From CAYTSA01 sp964440345 (lineage in GTDB: Bacteria > Desulfobacterota > Desulfovibrionia > Desulfovibrionales > Desulfovibrionaceae), in the NCBI GenBank assembly GCA_964440345.1, contig CAYTSA010000072.1, forward strand, positions 1 to 20,189: 20,189 nucleotides of DNA, given 5' to 3'. This document shows, one piece after another, positions 14,070 through 20,189 of the stretch (positions are counted from its first letter, which is position 1; each line of letters starts with the position of its first letter). A model generated the notes under the pieces. It worked only from the letters and a program-made list of their open reading frames with translations, ran no database searches and was not told the origin of the DNA. Position numbers and translations under genes: made by a program.

Positions 14070-15257
14070 ATGACGCAGACGAAAAACGCGCAAGGGCCGC
14101 AAGGCTCCCAAGGCAATTATTACGGAAAGCTGCGAAGGTTTTTTTTGGTGAACTCACTCCTTGTGCCTCTGGCGCCAATGCTGATTGTCGGAATTTGCAT
14201 TTTCCTTATCTACGATTTCAACTACAGCAGCCTGGCCCACCATCCTTCAGTCGCCAACAACTCGGACGCTCTGGCGTTCGGGTTGTTCTGGTCGCGGACA
14301 GCTTCAGTCTCTGTTCTGGTCTTAGCTATCGCCTTCATGGCGTATAAGGCGCGGGGCCTTTCCCGCCGCATGTCCGCCCGCGTGGCCAAGGCGGATGCAG
14401 AAAAGCAACGGCTCAATGAACAGATGTTCCAGACCGCCAAACTGGCCTCTATCGGCGAGCTGGCTGCTGGCGTGGCCCACGAGATCAACAACCCGATAGC
14501 TGTAATGATTGAAGAGGCCGGCTGGATGCAAGACTTGTTGACCGAAGAAGACTTGAAAGACCTAGAGAATCATAAGGAGTTCCAGCGCTCTTTGGAGCAG
14601 ATCCGAGTGCAGGGCCAACGCTGTAAGGAAATAACCAGCAACTTGCTCAGCTTTGCCCGGCGCGAGGACGCAGACACGGCTGAAGCCCGCATTGGCGACC
14701 TGCTTGGCGACTTGCTCTCGGTGATAGAGCGCCGGGCCCGCAAGCGCGGCGTCTCTGTGAGCTTGCACATTGAAGACGGCTTGCCGCCAGTGAAAATTTC
14801 TTACTCTGAGCTGCAACAGATCGTCTTCAATCTTATCAATAACGCCCTGGACGCCATGGAGGACCAGGGCGGCGGAAAACTCGACGTTTTTGTCGGCAGA
14901 GAACACGACGCCATCCGCGTGGACGTGGAGGACACCGGCACAGGGGTTTCAGAAGAACATATGAGCCGACTTTTCGACCCCTTTTACACCACCAAACCAG
15001 TGGGCCGCGGCACCGGGCTGGGTTTGTCTATCTGTTACGGCCTGGTCCGTAAATGGGGCGGACGCATAAAGCTGGAAAACACTGGCAACGGGGCGCGTGT
15101 CTGGTTCACCATACCCTTGAAGCAACCTAACACGACTACTGGCAGGGGAACTGAAACTACCAACGGCGCTGAAGCCTGCGTCTGCCCGAAAGACGGGCAA
15201 CCAGACGATGCAGAAACGGCCAGGCTGGACCAGTCTGCAGGCCCATCCAGTGCGTGA
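14070..15257 (+). CDS. Membrane sensor histidine kinase
   Basis: This 395-residue kinase has two transmembrane helices (about residues 25-50 and 75-95) around a short extracytoplasmic segment of about 30 residues, too small for a classical ligand domain. A linker with coiled-coil character (ARVAKADAEKQRLNEQM) follows. The HisKA domain has His137 in GVAHEINNPIAV. The HATPase domain has VFNLINNALDAM, EDTGTGV, FDPFYTTK and GTGLGLSI, so it looks active. A low-complexity tail of about 45 residues (TTTGRGTETTNGAEACVCP...) with a Cys-x-Cys pair follows the catalytic domain. It lies between two receivers and may sense through the membrane or through the adjacent permease, as kinases with short sensor loops sometimes do. 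Confidence 0.93.
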   Translation: MTQTKNAQGPQGSQGNYYGKLRRFFLVNSLLVPLAPMLIVGICIFLIYDFNYSSLAHHPSVANNSDALAFGLFWSRTASVSVLVLAIAFMAYKARGLSRRMSARVAKADAEKQRLNEQMFQTAKLASIGELAAGVAHEINNPIAVMIEEAGWMQDLLTEEDLKDLENHKEFQRSLEQIRVQGQRCKEITSNLLSFARREDADTAEARIGDLLGDLLSVIERRARKRGVSVSLHIEDGLPPVKISYSELQQIVFNLINNALDAMEDQGGGKLDVFVGREHDAIRVDVEDTGTGVSEEHMSRLFDPFYTTKPVGRGTGLGLSICYGLVRKWGGRIKLENTGNGARVWFTIPLKQPNTTTGRGTETTNGAEACVCPKDGQPDDAETARLDQSAGPSSA

Positions 15258-15290
15258 CGGCCCGTCAACGCCAGCATGCAAGGAGACAAC

Positions 15291-15698
15291 ATGAACGCCA
15301 TTCGGGTCTTGCTCGTGGATGACGAGGTTGAATTTATGGAAACGCTTGTCAAGCGCATGCGCAAACGCGACCTGGACGTCAACGGCGTTAAAAACGGTGA
15401 AGTGGCGCTTGACTATCTAGAAACTCATGACGTGGACGTGGTCATACTCGACGTGAAAATGCCGGGTATGAACGGCATTGACGTTCTTAAAATCATCAAG
15501 CAGCGGCATCCTTTCATTCAGGTCATTATGCTCACAGGGCACGCGAGTCTGGAGATGGCCATGCAGGGCATGGAAAACGGAGCGTACGACTATCTTATGA
15601 AACCCATGGACCTGGATGAGCTGTTGTACAAGATAGAGGACGCCAACAGCACCAAAACGTTGCATATGGAAAAGGCGCAGCTGGACCCGGAAGCATAG
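15291..15698 (+). CDS. Single-domain response regulator (receiver 3)
   Basis: This 135-residue CheY-like receiver has D10-D11 (LLVDDE), phosphoacceptor D54 (VILDVKMPGMNG), Thr (MLTGHA) and Lys (YLMKPMD). About 15 extra residues follow the last helix. There is no output domain. AAGGAG at 15280-15285 fixes the start at the ATG at 15291; an in-frame ATG at 15276 lies upstream of that site. It is the last signalling gene before the permease, and with receivers 1 and 2 it makes three related receivers within 3.5 kb. Confidence 0.93.
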   Translation: MNAIRVLLVDDEVEFMETLVKRMRKRDLDVNGVKNGEVALDYLETHDVDVVILDVKMPGMNGIDVLKIIKQRHPFIQVIMLTGHASLEMAMQGMENGAYDYLMKPMDLDELLYKIEDANSTKTLHMEKAQLDPEA

Positions 15699-15736
15699 CG
15701 GTCAAACCGAAATCAATTGGGACAAGGAGAACCGAC

Positions 15737-17068
15737 GTGAGCATTTTTCGAAGCTTTGGCTCTTACATGATGGCGGGGGCAAGAGCGCACGCCAGGTGGG
15801 AAATTGAAAACGCCAATATCATTATGGGCAGCCGCAAGCGGCTCTTCATCCTGGCTGCCATGGTCGTTCCTGTCTTGCTTGGCGTGCTGGGCGGTTTTGT
15901 GTTTGCAGAAGACGTGAGCATGATGCTGCCAGACTCGCTGGGCGGTAAAAGCGCGTACACCCCAGCGTTCTATTCGCTGACCATTTTTATCGTCTCTATT
16001 CTTATCGGCGTGGTGGCCGGGCTGATCACCGGCTGCATCGGCGCCGGCGGCGGTTTCATCATCGCCCCGGCCCTCATGAGCGCCGGCGTCAAGGGCATCC
16101 TGGCCGTGGGCACTGACCTTTTTCACATCTTTGCCAAGGCCATCATGGGCAGCGTGCTGCACCGTAAGCTGGGCAACGTGAACGTTGGCCTGGCCATCGT
16201 CTTCCTGCTCGGGGCCATCGTTGGCGCCACGGTGGGCGGCTACATAAACCGCGTGCTGTACGAAATCAACCCTGTTCTCTCTGACGCCTTCATCACCACC
16301 GTCTACTCCATCATGCTAGGCACGCTGGGCTTGTACGCCATGATCGACTACCTGCGCGCCCGAAAAACAGCTATGAAAACCAGCGACAGCGGCGGCGGCG
16401 CCCACGGTTCGCGCACTGAAGGCGCAGAACTGCCTTCCCTGCCCCGCAAACTGCAAGCCATGAAGATTCCCCCCATGATCCGCTTTGACGAAGACATCAC
16501 CCCAGGCGGCCGGTCCATCTCCTGGGTGTTCCTGGTTCTTTCCGGCGCACTGGTCGGCATGGCCGCGGGCATCATGGGCGTGGGCGGGGGCTTTCTCACC
16601 TTCCCAATCTTTGTTTACTTTCTGGGCGTCTCCTCCATGACCACCGTGGGCACCGACATCTTCCAGATCATCTTTACAGCCGGCTACGCCTCCATTAGCC
16701 AGTACGCCATCTACGGTTTCATCTTCTACACCTTGGCCATGGGCATGCTGCTCGGCTCGCTGTTCGGCATCCAGGTCGGCGCCATGGTCACCAAGGTGGT
16801 CCCGGGCATCACCATCCGTGGCTTTTACGCCATCGCAGTGCTTTCCGGCTTTGTGAACCGCATCTTCGCCCTGCCCAACAAGCTGGCCAAGATGGACGTC
16901 ATCGCACTCTCGCCGGCTGTGGGCAAGACCCTGGAGAACATCGGCAATGTTGCCTTCTTCCTTGTGCTCGGGTCTTTCGCCGTGTGGGTATTTATCACCT
17001 TCTTCAAGAACATCAGCGTGCTCCGGGGCGAGTCGCCCGCGCACGATACAAGCTCGCAGGAGGCATAA
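15737..17068 (+). CDS. TauE/SafE-family anion permease
   Basis: This 443-residue inner-membrane protein belongs to the TauE/SafE family, which includes sulfite, sulfoacetate and related anion exporters. Two homologous repeats are visible: GLITGCIGAGGGFIIAPAL near residue 96 and GMAAGIMGVGGGFLTFPIF near 274. Each is followed by a GTD motif with a hydrophobic helix (VGTDLFHIF and VGTDIFQII). A hydrophilic loop at about 215-260 separates the halves. The N-terminus carries an extra segment of about 30 residues before the first helix. The start is GTG, with AAGGAG at 15724-15729. Its place after two kinases and three receivers suggests its expression is controlled by them. The substrate is not determined by sequence; sulfite or sulfate is a guess from the family. 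Confidence 0.88.
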   Translation: MSIFRSFGSYMMAGARAHARWEIENANIIMGSRKRLFILAAMVVPVLLGVLGGFVFAEDVSMMLPDSLGGKSAYTPAFYSLTIFIVSILIGVVAGLITGCIGAGGGFIIAPALMSAGVKGILAVGTDLFHIFAKAIMGSVLHRKLGNVNVGLAIVFLLGAIVGATVGGYINRVLYEINPVLSDAFITTVYSIMLGTLGLYAMIDYLRARKTAMKTSDSGGGAHGSRTEGAELPSLPRKLQAMKIPPMIRFDEDITPGGRSISWVFLVLSGALVGMAAGIMGVGGGFLTFPIFVYFLGVSSMTTVGTDIFQIIFTAGYASISQYAIYGFIFYTLAMGMLLGSLFGIQVGAMVTKVVPGITIRGFYAIAVLSGFVNRIFALPNKLAKMDVIALSPAVGKTLENIGNVAFFLVLGSFAVWVFITFFKNISVLRGESPAHDTSSQEA

Positions 17069-17071
17069 CCG

Positions 17072-17761
17072 ATGGACGCAAAGCAGAGAAAAAGGGAATT
17101 CCGCCTTGGCGTTGCGCTCATGGCGGTCTTTTTGGTGGTGCTGGTCTTCCTGTTCATGCCTGTCTTTGATGGCCATAACAGCATGGAATACATGGATAAT
17201 TTGTACAACTCTATCTCCAAAGGCTCAGCCTATTATGTGCCTGAATCCATGGAAACTGCGGAAAGTCTGCGGGGCCAGGACATTGACCTGACCCTGGCCC
17301 TGGAGTCCGAAAAGCTGGAAAAAGCCGCGGCCATGTTCACAGCCAATGGCGCTACATCTGAAGTGAAGAACGGCAAGGTGCACGTGCAGGGCGACCTTGG
17401 AAAGGTCCTCCTGGGCATGCTCAAAGACGCCGACGCCATGTACCACAACAACGGCGGGGCCGTTTCCAGCCGCTACGACATCAACGAGCGCGTAGCACTG
17501 TACACGTGGTGGTCGGTGACCAAGGCCCTGGAAAAAGAGCTTAACCACGAAAAGCGCTTTGAAGCCGCCACAAAAGTGGCCTCCATCCGCAGCAAGTCTG
17601 TGGAGACCGCTTACAACTACTACGGGGTGGCGCCGCAGAACATCACCGACGAACTAGGCTGGGTCATCGGCTCCCTGGTGTTCTACGTCATCTACACTCT
17701 GTGGTACGGCTTTGCCATTCTGTTCATGTTTGAAGGTTCGGGCTTCCGGCTGGAGCACTAG
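17072..17761 (+). CDS. Two-helix membrane protein linked to the TauE-type permease
   Basis: This 229-residue protein has one helix near the N-terminus (GVALMAVFLVVLVFLFMPVF) and one near the C-terminus (WVIGSLVFYVIYTLWYGFAI), with about 165 residues between. The intervening domain is largely helical and polar (ESEKLEKAAAMF, DLGKVLLGMLKDADAM, WWSVTKALEKELNHEKRF) and, by the positive-inside rule, is predicted outside the cytoplasm. I do not recognise a characterised family. The start is 3 bases after the permease stop, with AGGAGG inside the permease gene, so the two are coupled and may form a complex. It is the last gene of operon 2. Confidence 0.85.
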   Translation: MDAKQRKREFRLGVALMAVFLVVLVFLFMPVFDGHNSMEYMDNLYNSISKGSAYYVPESMETAESLRGQDIDLTLALESEKLEKAAAMFTANGATSEVKNGKVHVQGDLGKVLLGMLKDADAMYHNNGGAVSSRYDINERVALYTWWSVTKALEKELNHEKRFEAATKVASIRSKSVETAYNYYGVAPQNITDELGWVIGSLVFYVIYTLWYGFAILFMFEGSGFRLEH

Positions 17762-17771
17762 GGCATTTTCC

Positions 17772-17794
17772 TGAAACAAGTATACATTGTTTCA
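17772..17794. repeat. Perfect inverted repeat TGAAACAA / TTGTTTCA
   Basis: TGAAACAA (17772-17779) and TTGTTTCA (17787-17794) flank GTATACA. It uses the same half-sites as the sigma-54 upstream sites but in the opposite arrangement. It could be a short RNA hairpin at the end of operon 2 or a protein site. Confidence 0.5.
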
Positions 17795-17806
17795 AGCGCG
17801 AACACA

Positions 17807-17829
17807 GTCTCAACGCGAAAATGCGCTAA
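17807..17829 (+). repeat. Dispersed intergenic repeat, copy C
   Basis: This copy is identical to the one at 5290-5312 over GTCTCAACGCGAAAATG, with one variable base and then GCTAA. Its GAAAATGC also forms a long-range inverted repeat with GCATTTTC at 17763-17770, enclosing the TGAAACAA hairpin. Confidence 0.6.
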
Positions 17830-17890
17830 AACACTCTATCAGCCCCTGCACGGGGAAAATGGTAAAAACGTACTTTTCATAAATCATCGC

Positions 17891-17941
17891 AAAGAGTAAG
17901 CCCTGAAAAATCCTTCCTGGATTTTTTAGGGCTTACTCTTT
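17891..17941. terminator. Long bidirectional hairpin terminator
   Basis: AAAGAGTAAGCCCT (17891-17904) pairs with AGGGCTTACTCTTT (17928-17941), and the inner AAAAATCC pairs with GGATTTTT, giving a stem of about 22 bp with one bulge and a small loop. A- and T-rich ends on both sides suit termination of both the plus-strand operon and the convergent minus-strand genes. Apart from this, the preceding hairpin and the repeat copy, nothing is seen in 17762-18035. Confidence 0.75.
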
Positions 17942-18035
17942 ATACGTGTCCACAATTGTGTCTGCGAGGCTTTCAAATTGCTTGAGCGGTGGATACAGTT
18001 TTTCCAGCCGCCCAGCCGCTCTGAGCACCGAGCAT

Positions 18036-18467
18036 TCAAGGCGTACAGTCGCTGTTCAGAGGGATGCGCAATTCCAGCATGTTGCGGCCTTCCTGGCGCT
18101 GGTAGGCAACGGATGTACAACTTTTTTTCGTCAGAAAAATTCCCAGTCCCCCGATGTCCCGCTCCATAAGGCCAGACTCCAGGTCCGGGTCTGGCTGCGC
18201 CGTCGGGTCAAAGGCAACTCCGTCGTCCCAGATGCAGAGACGCGCTTCATTTCTATCAACGCTAAGCTCTATGTCTATGGCGTGATCGCCGCCATCTGGA
18301 TACGCATAGCGGACTATGTTCACTAGGACCTCTTCCAATACCAACTCCACAGCGTAGCTCGCTTCCTGGCTTGGAGAAAAAGGCGCCAGATGGGCGGAAA
18401 TGGCTTCTGAAACACGCGCCGTCTCTCTGATGTCGTTTCGCATGGTTATGTGTAGGGTCCTGTCCAC
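18036..18467 (-). CDS. RsbW-like anti-sigma factor serine/threonine kinase
   Basis: This 143-residue cytoplasmic protein has a GHKL-type ATP-binding fold of the RsbW/SpoIIAB group. The N box region is ELVLEEVLVNIVRYAYPDG (Glu and Asn metal/ATP positions with the typical Tyr-rich follow-up), G1 is DDGVAFDP, and GGLGIFL corresponds to the G2 loop. Such proteins bind sigma or anti-anti-sigma (STAS) partners, phosphorylating the latter. No partner is encoded nearby. The start is GTG at 18467, supported by AAGGAG (18474-18479 on the minus strand); an ATG eight codons later is the alternative. It is the last gene of the minus-strand cluster, 78 bases after the PAP2 gene. Confidence 0.88.
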   Translation of the reverse strand: MDRTLHITMRNDIRETARVSEAISAHLAPFSPSQEASYAVELVLEEVLVNIVRYAYPDGGDHAIDIELSVDRNEARLCIWDDGVAFDPTAQPDPDLESGLMERDIGGLGIFLTKKSCTSVAYQRQEGRNMLELRIPLNSDCTP

Positions 18468-18545
18468 TCGCCGCTCCTTGCTGCGCCAACGCGTAACGCC
18501 GCCATGCGCTACGACGCTTCGAGCAAGGACTATATGCAGATATGT

Positions 18546-19208
18546 TTACTGTTGTATGACGTTCGAAGAAACAGGGCTGGATGCACGGTCGCTTTGCGGT
18601 GCGGCGGCTTCCCGTTTTCGCGACAGAATCCACGGCAGCAACAGTTGCGTCCACACAAGCCACGTTGCTATTGAAGCAGCACACCCCACCAGCCAGCCGG
18701 CAGCCACGTCGCTGGGGTAGTGCTTTCCCAGGTACACCCGGGAGTAGCCAACCAACAATGGCAAGGCCCATATCCAGGACCGCGCCGCAGGCCACAGCAG
18801 CGCGCCAGCCACAGCCAGGGCCATGGTGTTGGCGGCGTGGGAAGAAACGTACGACGAGCCGTGGCTCTTGCGCCGCTCAAAGCCGGCAGGGCGGGTCCGC
18901 CACTCACCGTCTTCAATATAATGCACCCCGGGCAAATCGTTCAGCGGCCGTATGCGCCCCACCGCGTCCTTGATCTGGCCGCTTGTCAAGTCTGCAACTC
19001 CCATGGCCGCTGCAATACACAGCAGGCACAGGATAGCGCCGTACCGTTTTTTCCAGAGCAGCCACGCCAGACAGGCGCAGAGACCACCGGCCAGCAGCCA
19101 AGACGCTGACAGCAGCGGCGCAAGAACATCCATCCAGGGCGCCCGCCATTGGCCATTGATGCTGCGAAACAGCCACGCGTCCCAAGCAGGTGTAGCGAAC
19201 ATGCTCAT
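18546..19208 (-). CDS. PAP2-superfamily membrane phosphatase
   Basis: This 220-residue integral membrane protein carries the three PAP2 phosphatase motifs: KDAVGRIRP (K80 to R87-P88, the KX6RP motif), YVSSHAAN (a variant of PSGH, keeping the catalytic-region His) and SRVYLGKHYPSD (SRX5HX3D). Several hydrophobic helices surround them. Likely substrates are lipid phosphates or pyrophosphates such as undecaprenyl pyrophosphate or phosphatidate; the sequence does not decide. AAGGA lies about 8 bases before the ATG. It starts 11 bases after the stop of the ABC ATPase, so it probably sits in the same transcript. The C-terminal tail (about 20 residues) is polar. Confidence 0.92.
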   Translation of the reverse strand: MSMFATPAWDAWLFRSINGQWRAPWMDVLAPLLSASWLLAGGLCACLAWLLWKKRYGAILCLLCIAAAMGVADLTSGQIKDAVGRIRPLNDLPGVHYIEDGEWRTRPAGFERRKSHGSSYVSSHAANTMALAVAGALLWPAARSWIWALPLLVGYSRVYLGKHYPSDVAAGWLVGCAASIATWLVWTQLLLPWILSRKREAAAPQSDRASSPVSSNVIQQ

Positions 19209-19219
19209 GCAACAATTCC

Positions 19220-19966
19220 TTATATAGCCTGATCAGACCAAGGCTCTATGCGGCCTGAACGCCGCCACGAACAGGGGGGCCTGACCCCGTGCGACGCAGC
19301 GTGCGGCAACACCTCTTCCGGCGAGCCGAACAACACCGCCCGGCCCTGCTCCAATACAGCCATTTTGTGGCACAAGTCCGCCAACGGCTCCAGGTCGTGA
19401 GTGGCGACAACCTGCGTCTGGCCGGCGCGGACATTAGCAGCCAGCAACTCCCGCAACTCCAGCACCGCCGGATAATCCAACCCGCTCAACGGCTCGTCCA
19501 GAAGCACTACGTCCGGCCTACGGGCCAACACCGCCACCAAACATACCTTGCGCTTCTGCCCGTAAGAAAGCTCCTGCACAGGCACATCCAACACGCCGTC
19601 CAACCCAAACTGCTGCGCCAACTGCAGACGTCGGTCACGGCCTGCAGCGTCGCCGGGCTCCACCTCAAGCAGCCAATCCTCCCTGGCTGTCCCGCCGAGT
19701 ATTTGCAAATCCGCTTGCTGCAACACCAAGCCAGACCGGCGGCGCAACGCGGCCTCGCCCCCGGGGCAACGCACGCCGGCAACACGCAGCTCCCCTTCTG
19801 TGAGCGCGTACAGCCCGGCCAGCAAAGCCAATAGGGTGGACTTGCCGCCGCCGTTGGCGCCAGCCAGCAGCAAGGTCTCGCCAGCTGCGAGTTCAATATC
19901 CACTCCCTGCAACGCCAGCGGCGAACCAGCGTCATAGCGAAAACCCGCACCACGAAGGGATATCAT
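19220..19966 (-). CDS. ABC/ECF transporter ATP-binding protein (CbiO/BioM-like)
   Basis: This 248-residue ATPase has Walker A GANGGGKS (36-43), a Q-loop (VLQQADLQ), ABC signature LSYGQKRK, Walker B VVLLDEPLSGLD and the switch His in ATHD. The family is that of ATPases serving energy-coupling-factor (ECF) vitamin and metal transporters, such as EcfA, CbiO or BioM. Its ATG overlaps the BioY-like gene's stop codon (ATGA), so the two are coupled and biotin uptake is the most likely role. No EcfT/BioN transmembrane component follows; it may lie beyond the right edge. The final 20 residues (SWRRSGRIEPWSDQAI and neighbours) look unrelated to the core and could be a read-out of a changed 3' end. Confidence 0.88.
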   Translation of the reverse strand: MISLRGAGFRYDAGSPLALQGVDIELAAGETLLLAGANGGGKSTLLALLAGLYALTEGELRVAGVRCPGGEAALRRRSGLVLQQADLQILGGTAREDWLLEVEPGDAAGRDRRLQLAQQFGLDGVLDVPVQELSYGQKRKVCLVAVLARRPDVVLLDEPLSGLDYPAVLELRELLAANVRAGQTQVVATHDLEPLADLCHKMAVLEQGRAVLFGSPEEVLPHAASHGVRPPCSWRRSGRIEPWSDQAI

Positions 19967-20189
19967 TGCGGCAACAACCTGCGCTTATCCATATAGCGGC
20001 GCACAATTACCGCCAGAACCAGCTTCAGCGCGTCGCCAGGCAAAAAAGGCAGCACGCCCACTGCAGCAGCTTTGGACCAAGAGACGTTCAACACGTGCTG
20101 CAACCAAGATGCGCCCACAATATATATGACGCCCGTTGCCGCACTGCCCCATAGCGCCACACTCCACACCCCCCCGGAATGGGATCCCA
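19963..20189 (-). CDS. bioY: BioY-like biotin ECF transporter S component (partial)
   Basis: Only the C-terminal 75 or so residues lie in the window; the reading frame stays open to the right edge. Visible are GVIYIVGASWLQHVL and the helix segment VGVLPFLPGDALKLVLAVIV, which match the BioY C-terminal helices and the conserved LPGD-x-x-K motif. The tail is RRYMDKRRLLPQ. BioY is the membrane substrate-binding subunit for biotin. The four-base overlap with the ATPase gene supports a biotin transporter pair. Confidence 0.75.
   Translation of the reverse strand, partial: GSHSGGVWSVALWGSAATGVIYIVGASWLQHVLNVSWSKAAAVGVLPFLPGDALKLVLAVIVRRYMDKRRLLPQ

Noticed and set aside
16316..17176. About 286-residue minus-strand frame in the TauE region
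   Set aside because: His/Asp/Gly-rich antisense shadow of the permease.
1..20189. tRNA, rRNA, CRISPR array or insertion sequence
   Set aside because: No regular repeat-spacer pattern, transposase motif or RNA-gene landmark was seen on either strand.

Overview
The window looks like chromosomal DNA of a delta-proteobacterial sulfate reducer of the Desulfovibrio type. This is an inference. It rests on the moderately high GC content, the sigma-54 activators and 'HEINNP' histidine kinases paired with single-domain receivers, a TauE-type anion permease placed inside a signalling operon, and a persulfide-dioxygenase/rhodanese fusion. No rRNA, tRNA, CRISPR array or insertion sequence was found.

Region 1 (1-5.2 kb) is housekeeping and transport. 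It holds rpsT (S20) with its terminator, then trkA and trkH as a tight K+ uptake pair, then a small convergent membrane protein, then a divergent gene for a three-domain protein (metallo-beta-lactamase-fold dioxygenase, pseudo-rhodanese, catalytic rhodanese) with a CstB-like layout, closed by a strong terminator. Region 2 (5.2-8.4 kb) is a looser stretch. It has a PH-domain-like membrane protein, a two-helix small protein, a small exported protein, a probably frameshifted small gene on the minus strand, an orphan GT4 glycosyltransferase and two copies of a short intergenic repeat.

Region 3 (8.4-17.8 kb) is the most interesting part: two consecutive plus-strand operons, each behind a textbook -24/-12 sigma-54 promoter (8488-8503 and 13444-13459) with TGTTTCA-type upstream sites. 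Operon 1 encodes a PAS/AAA+ sigma-54 activator with a six-cysteine cluster in or next to its PAS domain and a Thr in place of the Walker B Asp, a NifX-like small protein, a Cache-type sensor kinase, a single-domain receiver, and a kinase-like protein without a recognisable ATP site (candidate ChpT/Spo0B-like phosphotransferase). Operon 2 encodes a receiver, a second kinase, a third receiver, a TauE/SafE permease and a two-helix membrane protein with a large extracytoplasmic domain. None of the three receivers has a DNA-binding domain and the activator has no receiver. The set therefore reads as an auto-regulated phosphorelay built around an anion (possibly sulfite, sulfate or organosulfonate) permease; the substrate is not shown by the sequence.

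Region 4 (17.8-20.2 kb) begins with intergenic DNA holding a third repeat copy and a long hairpin terminator. Four minus-strand genes follow: a partial BioY-type ECF S component that runs off the right edge, an ECF/CbiO-type ATPase overlapping it by four bases, a PAP2 phosphatase, and an RsbW-like anti-sigma factor kinase.
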